Source: an uncultured Actinomycetes bacterium (GTDB lineage Bacteria; Actinomycetota; CADDZG01; WHSQ01). From it: DNA of 64,000 bases. The stretch spans positions 119,135-183,134 of the forward strand of contig CALMBW010000003.1 in NCBI GenBank assembly GCA_937863385.1, written 5' to 3'. This document shows, piece by piece, positions 53,954-62,080 of the stretch; within the stretch, counting starts at the first letter, position 1; every line of letters starts with the position of its first letter. The notes beneath the pieces were generated by a model. It saw only the letters and a program-made list of their open reading frames with translations, was not told the origin of the DNA and made no database searches. The position numbers and the translations under genes were made by a program.

Positions 53954-55399
53954 ATGCGTGGTCGGAACTCTGCTCGTGTCGCTGCCGCCGTCTGTGCGGT
54001 GCTGATCGCCGCGGCCTGCGGCCAGAAACCTGGGGTCGTCTCGGAACGATCCTTGGTGTCTGCTGAGGGGGTCGAGGGTGTCCTCGATGAAGAAGGGAAC
54101 CTGGTCGACCCCGAGACCGGCGAGGTGCTGGCTACGGCCGAGGAACTAGCGGACTCAGGCGGGGGTTCTTCGACTTCAACCACGACGTCAGGTGATCAAA
54201 ACACCTCCGGCTCGGACGCCGCTCCTAGCGAAGAGCCGAACCCCTCGGATGCGGAGCCTCCAGCCGGAGGTACTGCAACGGGGGTTACCGCAACGACGAT
54301 CAAGATCGGTGCGCACGCGCCCATCACCGGGGCAGCTCCGGTGCCCTCGGACTCCGCGAACAAGGGTGCCCGGCTCTATTGGGAATGGCTCAAGCGTCGC
54401 GGAGTGAAGATCCATGGTCGTGACGTCGAGATCGTCCTCAAGAACGACAACTACAACCCCTCCCAAGCAGTCGCAGTCTGCCGGGACATGGTCGAGAACG
54501 AAGAGGTGTTCTTGCTGTCGGGCTCAGCGGGAACGGACCAGATCCAGGCTTGTGCCCGATACGCAGCAAGCGTCGGCGTTCCCTACCTCTCTGCCGGCGT
54601 GACCGAACTGGGCCTCGAGAACCTCCCCACCTACTTCGCAGTGTCGATGACATACCCGGATCAACAACCCCTGCTCGCCGACATGTTGAAGTCGAGACTC
54701 GGCGCCGACGGCGAGAAGAACGGAATCGTTTGGTTCAACACTGCGACCTTCCAAGATGGACGCGATGCTTTCGTTCAAGCGATGGAAGATCAGGGCTTGA
54801 CGCTCGACTACGACCGAGCGGTTAGCAAGACCGCAGGAACGAGTGAGGCACAAGCCGTGGTCACCGATCTTCGGTTGCAAGGTATCGAGAACGTGAACCT
54901 GCTGTTGAGCCCGGTGTTCTTCTTGCAGATGCTCAGTGCAGCCGGCTCACAGAACTATCGCCCGCAATGGGTGGCCGCAGGGGTGCAGATGACTTTCGAC
55001 GCGGTTGCGACCGCAGGTTGCCGCAGCCAGGCTCTGGACGGCGCAAAGATGTTCGCCCCCTTCCCGGCGTGGGTCGACTCCGACAAGTACGACCCGAACT
55101 TCCGCAAAGCGGTACGAGAGATCTACCCCGAAGAGCAAGATGGCGACGACTTCATGTGGTACGGATGGTCCGCATCCAAGGGGTTGCACGCCATGCTCGA
55201 GCAGGTCGGGCCCAACCTCACACGTGAACGCTTCATGTACGAGCTCGAGCGCTCCAAGAACCTGTCCAACGGGATCGGTCCTCGCATCTCCTTCTCGCCA
55301 ACCGACCACTTCGGGGCCGATGAGGTACACGTCTCCGAGGCGAGGTGCTCGCAGGACAACCGCTGGCACACGATCCAGAGCTGGGTCAAAGACTTCTAG
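53954..55399 (+). CDS. ABC transporter substrate-binding lipoprotein, Leu/Ile/Val-binding family
   Basis: 481 residues. ATG 53954 starts a lipoprotein signal with lipobox IAAAC (Cys22). An 85-residue Ser/Thr/Glu/Asp-rich linker leads to a periplasmic binding protein type 1 domain (TTIKIGAHAPITGAAPVPSD, YNPSQAVAVCRDMVENEEVF, WVAAGVQMTFDAV). It includes four or so cysteines in the mature domain. This family binds branched-chain amino acids, amides or related ligands outside the cell. No permease or ATPase genes are nearby, so it is an orphan binding protein. Confidence 0.88.
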   Translation: MRGRNSARVAAAVCAVLIAAACGQKPGVVSERSLVSAEGVEGVLDEEGNLVDPETGEVLATAEELADSGGGSSTSTTTSGDQNTSGSDAAPSEEPNPSDAEPPAGGTATGVTATTIKIGAHAPITGAAPVPSDSANKGARLYWEWLKRRGVKIHGRDVEIVLKNDNYNPSQAVAVCRDMVENEEVFLLSGSAGTDQIQACARYAASVGVPYLSAGVTELGLENLPTYFAVSMTYPDQQPLLADMLKSRLGADGEKNGIVWFNTATFQDGRDAFVQAMEDQGLTLDYDRAVSKTAGTSEAQAVVTDLRLQGIENVNLLLSPVFFLQMLSAAGSQNYRPQWVAAGVQMTFDAVATAGCRSQALDGAKMFAPFPAWVDSDKYDPNFRKAVREIYPEEQDGDDFMWYGWSASKGLHAMLEQVGPNLTRERFMYELERSKNLSNGIGPRISFSPTDHFGADEVHVSEARCSQDNRWHTIQSWVKDF

Positions 55400-55482
55400 C
55401 CTTCATTGCACCTCGTGTGCATAGACGACGCGCGTTCGGGAGACACTTCTAGGGATCTATCCACCTCAGAAAAGGGATCTAG

Positions 55483-56352
55483 ATGAAATGGCGTCGTCCC
55501 CGTAAGCGAAGCGGCGACATCATCGACCGGCGTGGCAGATCGGGCGGCGTGGGCATGCCCGCTGCCGTCGGCCTGCCGGGGCTTGTACTGGTGGGAGTGG
55601 TGTTCTTGGTAAGCAGGCTGCTCGGCGGGGACACCAACTTCCAGATCGACGACGTGTTCGGGAACATGGAGGGTGGCCCGCCGGCCGAGGGGCCGCCGCC
55701 CACAGCGGACCCAGATGCCAGGCTGGTGGACTTCATGTCTTTCGTTCTCGACGACGTTCAGAATTTCTGGGAAGAGGCGTTTCGGGGGAGCGGCAAGACA
55801 TACAGACGGGCCGAGCTAGTTCTGTTCGATTCTTCGACATCCTCGCAGTGCGGGGGTGCTCAATCACAATACGGACCGCACTACTGCCCTCCGGATGAAC
55901 GCGTCTACATCGATCTCGATTTCTTCAAGGAGCTAAGGAACCGCTTCGACGCGCCGGGGGATTTTGCGCAGGCCTACGTGCTGGCCCATGAGATCGGCCA
56001 TCACGTGCAAAACGTCCTGGGGATAAATGCGGATGTGACCAAAGAGCAACGCAACGACCCCGATCGGGCCAACGAGCTCTCGGTGATGCTCGAACTCCAG
56101 GCCGATTGTCTCACCGGAGTGTGGGCGCACAGCACGTACAAGCGAGAGATCTTGAGCAGTGGTGACCTTCAGGAAGGGCTCGATGCTGCGGCCGCTGTCG
56201 GTGACGATCGCATCCAGGAGCAGTCGGGGGGCCGGGTCAATCCCGAAACGTGGACCCATGGTTCTTCCGAACAAAGGATGAGGTGGTTCACAAATGGTTT
56301 CGACAGTGGCGATCCCGAACGCTGTGACACCTTCTCAGCGGACGAACTCTAG
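55483..56352 (+). CDS. Membrane-anchored neutral zinc metallopeptidase, YpfJ family
   Basis: 289 residues, ATG 55483 with AAAAGGGA upstream. A basic N-terminus, one membrane segment (about 27-46) and a Pro/Gly-rich linker precede the metallopeptidase domain (70-280). Zinc motif HEIGHH in VLAHEIGHHVQNVLG with a third ligand probably in ELQADCLTGVWA; PHYCPPDERVYIDLDFF is family-typical. The catalytic part is outside the membrane. Natural substrate is unknown. It follows the binding-protein gene by 83 nt on the same strand. Confidence 0.92.
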   Translation: MKWRRPRKRSGDIIDRRGRSGGVGMPAAVGLPGLVLVGVVFLVSRLLGGDTNFQIDDVFGNMEGGPPAEGPPPTADPDARLVDFMSFVLDDVQNFWEEAFRGSGKTYRRAELVLFDSSTSSQCGGAQSQYGPHYCPPDERVYIDLDFFKELRNRFDAPGDFAQAYVLAHEIGHHVQNVLGINADVTKEQRNDPDRANELSVMLELQADCLTGVWAHSTYKREILSSGDLQEGLDAAAAVGDDRIQEQSGGRVNPETWTHGSSEQRMRWFTNGFDSGDPERCDTFSADEL

Positions 56353-56382
56353 GGAAAACACCACCTCAAGAAGACGCTGCCC

Positions 56383-57456
56383 CTAGCCGCGAGAACCGAG
56401 CAGCTCGAAATGCCAGTCTTCCCACGACATCGGACGCCACAGCGGCAGCTCCAGCTCTTGGACCAGTTGAGCTGCGAGGTTGAGATCACCGCCGAGATCC
56501 ACAGCTAGACCACGTTCATGGTACGAACCGCCCGGCGGGGCGACCCAGTTGTCGGCCACCTCGGGGTCTCCGTACTTCTTGAGCGCCCGGAGCCAGAGCT
56601 CGTACTGGCGTGCGGAGTCGCGGTAGCCCGAAACGATCCAGATGCGCCCACCCGAGGCCGAGATCAGCGCGTTCACGGACTGAGCCAGGGCCGGGTGCAG
56701 ACCCGCAACGCTCGGAACCGAGATAGATCCTCCTACCGCAACGGCTGCTTCTTGCGTCGCGACATCTTCGGACTTGGGCAGCAACCAGGTGACCTTTGCG
56801 CCTTTGACATTCTTGCGGATCTGTTCTTCCAGAGAGTTGAGCGTGACGCCGGATTCGGCACCGACCACCAAGGTCTTCGGCGCACCGAGACGGGGATATC
56901 CGTCGATACTCAAGACGAGGTCGGCGAAGTTGGGGGTCGCGTTGTCGGCCATAGCTCCGACGGCAACGTCGCCGATACCTTTGATCGAAACGGCAGTCGA
57001 GTCCCCTAGTTTGAGTCTGTCGGCAGCTTCGGGAGTGATAACTGCATCGCCACCTATCAATGCGAACCAAACGAAATCAGCAGCCTTGGTGGCGGCCGGT
57101 GACACGGAACGAAGATCGAGGATCGGGGCAGTCGCAACATCCAGCGAGACCGACTTCTTACCGGCGTTCACCGAAAGCTTCTTGGTGGTCACCGGGACTG
57201 CCAAGGCAACACCTTCGAGCGCGTTGACCTTCTTGACGTCGGCAGCAGTCAGGGCCTTGGAAGTACGAACGGTGAAAGCGGGAACAGCAGGGATGGTCTC
57301 GGGCAGCGCCATCTCGTCAAAGGCAGCACCCGCGCCGCGCTGTTGACGTCCGCCTTCGGCGAAGATCTCTTGGCGTCCACCACACGCACCGAACAGTGCG
57401 GCGGCGGCTAGAACGATCGCAATTAACCGGTTGATCCGGTTCCCCTCCGTGATCAT
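56383..57456 (-). CDS. VanY/M15-family D-alanyl-D-alanine carboxypeptidase, lipoprotein
   Basis: 357 residues. Lipoprotein signal with lipobox FGAC (Cys25). Residues 40-235 form an unassigned N-terminal region of alternating strands; residues about 250-355 are M15/VanY: VSGYRDSARQYELW, GSYHERGLAVDLGG with the zinc His and Asp, and WEDWHFEL with the last zinc His. It trims or remodels peptidoglycan stem peptides. Start ATG 57456 is uncertain: the best ribosome-like site (GGAGGGG) lies inside the first codons, and no good start codon follows it. Confidence 0.88.
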   Translation of the reverse strand: MITEGNRINRLIAIVLAAAALFGACGGRQEIFAEGGRQQRGAGAAFDEMALPETIPAVPAFTVRTSKALTAADVKKVNALEGVALAVPVTTKKLSVNAGKKSVSLDVATAPILDLRSVSPAATKAADFVWFALIGGDAVITPEAADRLKLGDSTAVSIKGIGDVAVGAMADNATPNFADLVLSIDGYPRLGAPKTLVVGAESGVTLNSLEEQIRKNVKGAKVTWLLPKSEDVATQEAAVAVGGSISVPSVAGLHPALAQSVNALISASGGRIWIVSGYRDSARQYELWLRALKKYGDPEVADNWVAPPGGSYHERGLAVDLGGDLNLAAQLVQELELPLWRPMSWEDWHFELLGSRG

Positions 57457-57587
57457 GGTTGTTCGGTACGACGCAGCGTTACCCACTCCTGCTCGGTTTA
57501 GGCCAAGGATCTCGGGCCGATAAGCACACGCTTGATAGCGCAATAGGACATCTCGGACACACTTTTCTCCGGCGCGCGACCCACTAC

Positions 57588-58634
57588 CTATCGCGAAAGG
57601 GCTTCCTCGACAGCGGCCCATAGCTTCTCGGCGTCTCCTCGCCACACATCTCCTGCCGGCAAACCGGTCAGTTCCTCGGCAGCCTGGATGTGAGAGCTGG
57701 CCTCTTCGGCGCTCATCCCGCCGCAGTTGAGTGCTACGCACGCCACCTTGCACGGGCGCACCCACGAGGCGATGTCTTCGTAGGTCCTCACGACGTGGTC
57801 AAGCGGTGGGAGTTTGGTGTAGGGCGGCTCTTCGATCGCTTCACGCCCCGCTCTGTGCACGAGAACCAGAACCTCCGGTGCGCTGCCGTGGAGCAAGCCC
57901 AGCGTTACTCCGGAGTAAGCGGGATGCCAGAGACCACCCTGACCCTCGACCAAGAGGATGTCGGATCTCTCATCGGCATCCACCACCAACTGCTCTGCTG
58001 CCCCGCTCACGAAGTCGGAGATGACCCGATCGACGGCGATCCCCTTTCCCGCGATGAGGATGCCGGTCTGTCCGGTTGCGATGAACTCGGGAGACCATCC
58101 CTTCGCCCTAGCTACCTCGGTGAGTTCGAGTGAGACGGTCATCTTGCCGACCGCACAGTCCGAGCCGACCGTACCGACTATCCGTTGCGGCACCTGCAGC
58201 GCGAGTCCTGAGTTAAGAGGTATCCCATCCGGTGGCTTGCGCACATCCCAGAGGCGTCCACCATGGCGTTCTGCCAGCTCTACCAGCTCGGGGTCGTCAC
58301 CCAGGAACCCATGAAGTCCATTGGCGATCTCCATGGATGCTTCGAGGGCTTCTTTCAGCAACGGCCGCCAGTGGTCCGGGATCCAACCGCCCGGTGTTGC
58401 AACGCCCAGCAACAAGGAGGTAGCCCCCGCATCGATGCCCTCGGATACCGATCCGACTATGGGGGCCGCGCGTTCCAACGACGGCATCACGCTTGAAAGA
58501 TCGTGACCCTGATGTTCGGTGTCGAGGACGGCCGCTATCGGATCCCGGCCGTAGCGGAGCACTCCGTGCGCGGTCTTGGCATTGCGTGACATCAACCATC
58601 CGTCTGTGAGTACCAGCCAGTTGCGCTCTACCAC
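57588..58634 (-). CDS. dgcN: DUF1611 protein, D-glutamate N-acetyltransferase-like
   Basis: 348 residues. DUF1611 family with a P-loop-like GTVGSDCAVGKMTVSLEL in the middle, LLLGVATPGGWIPDHWR and ILLVEGQGGLWHPAYSGVTLG. In marine bacteria DgcN acetylates D-glutamate and works with the racemase DgcA to allow growth on D-Glu. Here it directly follows a DgcA-like gene: GTG 58634 overlaps the dgcA stop by 7 nt. The reading frame to 58811 lies inside dgcA and is not coding. Assignment rests on family plus pairing. Confidence 0.85.
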   Translation of the reverse strand: MVERNWLVLTDGWLMSRNAKTAHGVLRYGRDPIAAVLDTEHQGHDLSSVMPSLERAAPIVGSVSEGIDAGATSLLLGVATPGGWIPDHWRPLLKEALEASMEIANGLHGFLGDDPELVELAERHGGRLWDVRKPPDGIPLNSGLALQVPQRIVGTVGSDCAVGKMTVSLELTEVARAKGWSPEFIATGQTGILIAGKGIAVDRVISDFVSGAAEQLVVDADERSDILLVEGQGGLWHPAYSGVTLGLLHGSAPEVLVLVHRAGREAIEEPPYTKLPPLDHVVRTYEDIASWVRPCKVACVALNCGGMSAEEASSHIQAAEELTGLPAGDVWRGDAEKLWAAVEEALSR

Positions 58635-59626
58635 GGCGGCTCTGCCAACCCCGAGCCCGGGCCCTCGATGGGGCGAACCGTTCCCGACCGGAAGGTGACC
58701 GTTGGGAACGGGTCGGACGCCAGCAATGTGGGCCCATCGACATCGATCTCGTCTGCGAGCGGCGCCAATGCCACTTCCGCAGCGGCTGCAACTCCCGAGA
58801 CCAGGTCGCATCCGATCATCACACGCAGACCGACCGCCCTCGCGGTGTGGATGGCCCGCATCGTCTCTCGTATCCCTCCAGCTTTCCGCAGCTTGAGATT
58901 CACACCGTCAACGGCGGATGCGAGCCGCGCTACATCAGCTGAGGTGCCGGCATCCTCATCTGCATAGATAGGGATCTCAGACGAGCCGCTTACCTTCCGA
59001 AGACCATCGAGGTCACCCATCGGGATCGGCTGTTCGCAAAGCTCGATGTCGTACGGCGCTAGTTGCTGCAGCCTGTCGATAGCCTCATCGACCGTCCACC
59101 CTTCGTTCGCATCGATCCGCAACCGGCCGGGGAACTCCTTACGTATCGCAGCGATGGCTTCGACATCTCCTTCGAATCCAACCTTGGTCTTGATGATCGG
59201 CATGCCCACCATCCCGCGCGCCTTCTCGGCCATCTGATCTGGATCGGTGATCGCGATGGTCATCGAAGTCTCGGGCGCAGGCCGTTCGCCGACACCGGTC
59301 AGATAGCGAAGGGGGATGCCGGCCGTGCGTGCCGCCAGGTCATGCCACGCGATATCCAGCGCGCTTCGAGCGGATCCCGCACCGAGTATCTCGCTGGGCG
59401 CTTCAAGGTCGAACGGCTCGAACGCTCCCAGATCGATGTCTGCAAGAGCTTCGGACACAGAGGCGGCATCCTCGCCCCAGTGCTCGTCGGGAGAGACCTC
59501 GCCCGCGCCCCAATGGCCGCCGTGCTCGAGAAGAACGAAGATGTTCGTCGCCCGATCCCACGACCGTCTAGCGATCACGAACGGTTCGGCCAGCTCGAGC
59601 TCGATCGTCCGGACCTCCAACTCCAT
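58628..59626 (-). CDS. dgcA: Enolase-superfamily dipeptide epimerase / N-acetyl-D-glutamate racemase DgcA
   Basis: 332 residues. Muconate-lactonising-enzyme subgroup: catalytic Lys pair in IIKTKVGF, metal ligands in RIDANEGW, ELCEQPIP and IYADEDAG, second catalytic Lys in NLKLRKAGG. Members are L-Ala-D/L-Glu epimerases; the DgcA type racemises N-acetyl-D-Glu made by DgcN. ATG 59626 shares one base with the stop of the CGNR gene (TGATG). With DgcN downstream, a D-glutamate or murein-peptide recycling route is likely. Confidence 0.88.
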   Translation of the reverse strand: MELEVRTIELELAEPFVIARRSWDRATNIFVLLEHGGHWGAGEVSPDEHWGEDAASVSEALADIDLGAFEPFDLEAPSEILGAGSARSALDIAWHDLAARTAGIPLRYLTGVGERPAPETSMTIAITDPDQMAEKARGMVGMPIIKTKVGFEGDVEAIAAIRKEFPGRLRIDANEGWTVDEAIDRLQQLAPYDIELCEQPIPMGDLDGLRKVSGSSEIPIYADEDAGTSADVARLASAVDGVNLKLRKAGGIRETMRAIHTARAVGLRVMIGCDLVSGVAAAAEVALAPLADEIDVDGPTLLASDPFPTVTFRSGTVRPIEGPGSGLAEPPW

Positions 59627-60168
59627 CAGGTCGCAGCCTTGTTCCGAGCGCGATACGCCGCGACGTTCGTGCGCGATGAGCACGTGTCATTGCAGAAGCG
59701 TTTGGAACGGTTGCGGGACGTATCGATGAAGACATCCCCACAGTCCTCTGCGGCGCAGATCCCTAATCTCTCGATCCCATAACGTTCGACCACGGCGGCA
59801 AGCACCATCCCACAGATCGCCCCGATGCGATCGGAGATCGGCGCCTGCATGGACGTGTAATGCATGTGCCAGTGACCGTCGTGGTCCGTCAGGTAGGGAG
59901 ATGTCTTCGCGTCATGGATCAGACGATTGATGATCTCGGCCGCCGAGCTCTCGTTTTCAGCCTCGAACACCTGGCGGACCGTCGCCCGCAGCGCCCGCAT
60001 CGAGTCGAGGTCCGAAGCGGTCAGGTGGCCCGGGGGGTCGACCTCGTGCTCGATGAGGAACTCCCGGAGCTGATCCGTATCGGCCAGCGTCTCGGTCCCA
60101 GAAGGTGAGCCAAGGCTGTTCACCAGATCGGGCGCGATCCTTACCGTTGAGTAATCGGTGAAATCCAC
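59626..60168 (-). CDS. CGNR zinc-finger regulator (ABATE domain)
   Basis: 180 residues. N-terminal ABATE-like domain (LVNSLGSPSGTETLADTDQL) and C-terminal CGNR zinc finger: CAAEDCGDVFIDTSRNRSKR with the second pair CNDTC, then SRTNVAAYRAR. The classical CGNR tetrad reads CSSR-like here. These proteins are probably DNA-binding regulators that sense small ligands. GTG 60168 with a short AGGT site is my best start; the frame to 60288 overlaps the transporter gene. First gene of the dgcA-dgcN operon, hence its likely regulator. Confidence 0.85.
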   Translation of the reverse strand: MDFTDYSTVRIAPDLVNSLGSPSGTETLADTDQLREFLIEHEVDPPGHLTASDLDSMRALRATVRQVFEAENESSAAEIINRLIHDAKTSPYLTDHDGHWHMHYTSMQAPISDRIGAICGMVLAAVVERYGIERLGICAAEDCGDVFIDTSRNRSKRFCNDTCSSRTNVAAYRARNKAAT

Positions 60169-60213
60169 TTGACCTATTACACCGCCCCCGGGTACCTTGT
60201 AAGCATCATAGAA

Positions 60214-60219
60214 ATTATA
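60214..60219 (-). promoter_or_regulatory. -10 box for the CGNR-dgcA-dgcN operon
   Basis: A perfect TATAAT on the minus strand (plus ATTATA) lies 46 nt before the GTG at 60168, within an AT-rich island in the 89-bp divergent gap. No good -35 partner is visible at 16-18 nt, suggesting an activator-dependent promoter. Confidence 0.45.
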
Positions 60220-60257
60220 GCCCCTTACCCCCCGATATACCAGGAGGTGTGACCGAG

Positions 60258-61196
60258 ATGACGGCCCGCGCGCTGGCGCTGCGCCCAAGCGTCCGCTTCG
60301 ACCCGGGCATCCTCGCCCTGCTCGCGGCCGTAGCCATCTGGGGGGTAACCATGGTGATCACCAGGTCGGCGCTGGAAAGCACCGGGCCGTTCACGATCCT
60401 TGCCACCAGATTCATCATCGGGTTCGCCTTGCTGGTGCCTTTCGCTCGTCGCCGGGGCTTCACCATGAAGATGGTTGTGCGACCGGTCTTCATCATCTTC
60501 GGGGCGGTGGGGATCGTCGCCCACAATGGCCTCGAGACCCTGGGCCTGCAGTTCACCTCAGCCGGCAGCGGAGCATTGGTCGTAGCGGCAGTGCCTGCCG
60601 TCACCGCTGCCATGTCGATCCTGATGCTCAAGGAGAAGGTCGGCAAGATGCAGGCTCTAGGCATCGCCATATCCATCGGCGGCGTAGCCTTGGTATCGGG
60701 CTCCAACTCTGGGGTCGCCGGTCCGGCAGAGCCTTTCGGGAACCTCTTGGTGTTCCTCGGAGTGGTCGCGTGGGGCTTATACACCGTGCAGGGCAAGCGG
60801 CTCGTTACCGACCTTCCATCCCTCGTGATCACGACGGCGGGCATGGGAGCCGCTGTCGGGATGCTCGTGCCGATGGCCGTCGCCGAAGTAGTCCTCACGG
60901 GGATGCCTCAGGTCGAACCGATAGCCGCTCTGGGCATCGTCTACCTAGGGGTCATGGCATCGGGTATCGCGTACGCACTATGGAACTACGCACTCAACCA
61001 TGTCGATGCTGCGGCAGCAGGACCATTCGCCAACCTGGTTCCGGTGATCGGGCTCATCGCGGCGATCATGGCGGGGGAAACGACCAGCCCGATACAGCTC
61101 CTCGGAGGAGCGGTGGTGGCCATCGGACTGTCACTGAGTGAATCCGCGAGGATCAAGCACTCTAGGGACATACGGGATATGCCGTCACCGGCCTAA
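60258..61196 (+). CDS. EamA/DMT superfamily transporter
   Basis: 312 residues, ten membrane helices in two EamA repeats (LLAAVAIWGVTMVITRSAL ... ILMLKEKVGKMQALG and FLGVVAWGLYTVQGKRL ... YALWNYALNHVD). DMT transporters of this type export or import amino acids and metabolites. AGGAGG at 60242-60247 suits ATG 60258 better than GTG 60249, which is only 1 nt away. Divergent from the CGNR-dgcA-dgcN operon, so it may move the D-amino acid or peptide used by it. Confidence 0.88.
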   Translation: MTARALALRPSVRFDPGILALLAAVAIWGVTMVITRSALESTGPFTILATRFIIGFALLVPFARRRGFTMKMVVRPVFIIFGAVGIVAHNGLETLGLQFTSAGSGALVVAAVPAVTAAMSILMLKEKVGKMQALGIAISIGGVALVSGSNSGVAGPAEPFGNLLVFLGVVAWGLYTVQGKRLVTDLPSLVITTAGMGAAVGMLVPMAVAEVVLTGMPQVEPIAALGIVYLGVMASGIAYALWNYALNHVDAAAAGPFANLVPVIGLIAAIMAGETTSPIQLLGGAVVAIGLSLSESARIKHSRDIRDMPSPA

Positions 61197-61212
61197 CGCA
61201 GATGAAAACCCT

Positions 61213-61602
61213 TCAGGCATCGGTCCCTCTCGTCCGCAGACCGTCTCGAAGCAACCTCGCAGCCATCACCAACATGAAAATGCCGAACGCTTTCTGAAGT
61301 GAATCGGCATCGATCGCAAGTGCGAGGCGCGCTCCCAGGAAACCACCCAGCACTCCGGTAACCGCGAGGGCTGCGGCACGCTTGAAGTCGACGTACCCGC
61401 GTCGGTTGTGAGCGATCACACCTGCGATCGCGGTCGGTATAACGACCAGCAGGGAGGTCCCTTCGGCAACGTGTTGGCTCTGGTCAACCACGAGGATCAG
61501 GAAGGGCACCATGATCACACCGCCTCCGATGCCGAACATCGCAGATGCCACTCCCACGAGTATCCCGAAGGCGACCGTGAGCAGGATCAACTCGGCACTC
61601 AC
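61213..61602 (-). CDS. Half-length TauE/SafE-like membrane protein (second of tandem pair)
   Basis: 129 residues, about four membrane helices: AFGILVGVASAMFGIGGGVI, then DQSQHVAEGTSLLVVIPTAIAG and VTGVLGGFLGARLAL. This equals one repeat of the normal 240-270 residue TauE/SafE transporter. GTG 61602 overlaps the stop of the first half gene (GTGA 61599-61602); the frame to 62031 is not protein-like further upstream. Both halves together would make one transporter of sulfite, sulfoacetate or a similar anion. Confidence 0.85.
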   Translation of the reverse strand: MSAELILLTVAFGILVGVASAMFGIGGGVIMVPFLILVVDQSQHVAEGTSLLVVIPTAIAGVIAHNRRGYVDFKRAAALAVTGVLGGFLGARLALAIDADSLQKAFGIFMLVMAARLLRDGLRTRGTDA

Positions 61603-61967
61603 GGCCACACCATGTAGGTGCCGATGCCGACCATCAGCACTCCGAAGATGGCTTTCAGGGATCTTTCCGGTAGTGACGCCATGACCCTGGCTCCCAGGGG
61701 TGCCCCGAGGACGGCTCCGGTCGCCAGAGCCAGAGCCGGCGCAAGCTCGAGGGAGCCGTCCCAGGCGAATGTCACAGCTCCCGCTGCCGCGATGGGAACC
61801 ACGGCGGCAAGAGAGGTGGCGTGCGCCTGATGTTGGCTCAGCCCTGCCGCCAGGACCAAGACAGGCACCAAGACAACACCTCCGCCAACGCCCAAGGCGC
61901 CACTCATGAGACCTGCCAGAAGACCCGCTCCAGCAGATACCAGATAAGCCGCTCGTCGCTCCATCAT
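61599..61967 (-). CDS. Half-length TauE/SafE-like membrane protein (first of tandem pair)
   Basis: 122 residues, about four membrane helices: GLLAGLMSGALGVGGGVVLV, SQHQAHATSLAAVVPIAAAG, ATGAVLGAPLGARVMASL. It is clearly homologous to the following gene, so the pair are repeats of the same half rather than a gene split by one frameshift. ATG 61967 or 61964. A heterodimeric transporter is likely. Confidence 0.85.
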   Translation of the reverse strand: MMERRAAYLVSAGAGLLAGLMSGALGVGGGVVLVPVLVLAAGLSQHQAHATSLAAVVPIAAAGAVTFAWDGSLELAPALALATGAVLGAPLGARVMASLPERSLKAIFGVLMVGIGTYMVWP

Positions 61968-62080
61968 GAGCAGCGTAAAGGCCGCCCACCTCCCCGACAG
62001 GGAACGCGGGCGGATCTATCGTCATGATCACCGATCATCTGAGGGCCTCTCAGCGCTGCTTTAGGAATCCGCTCGCGGCG

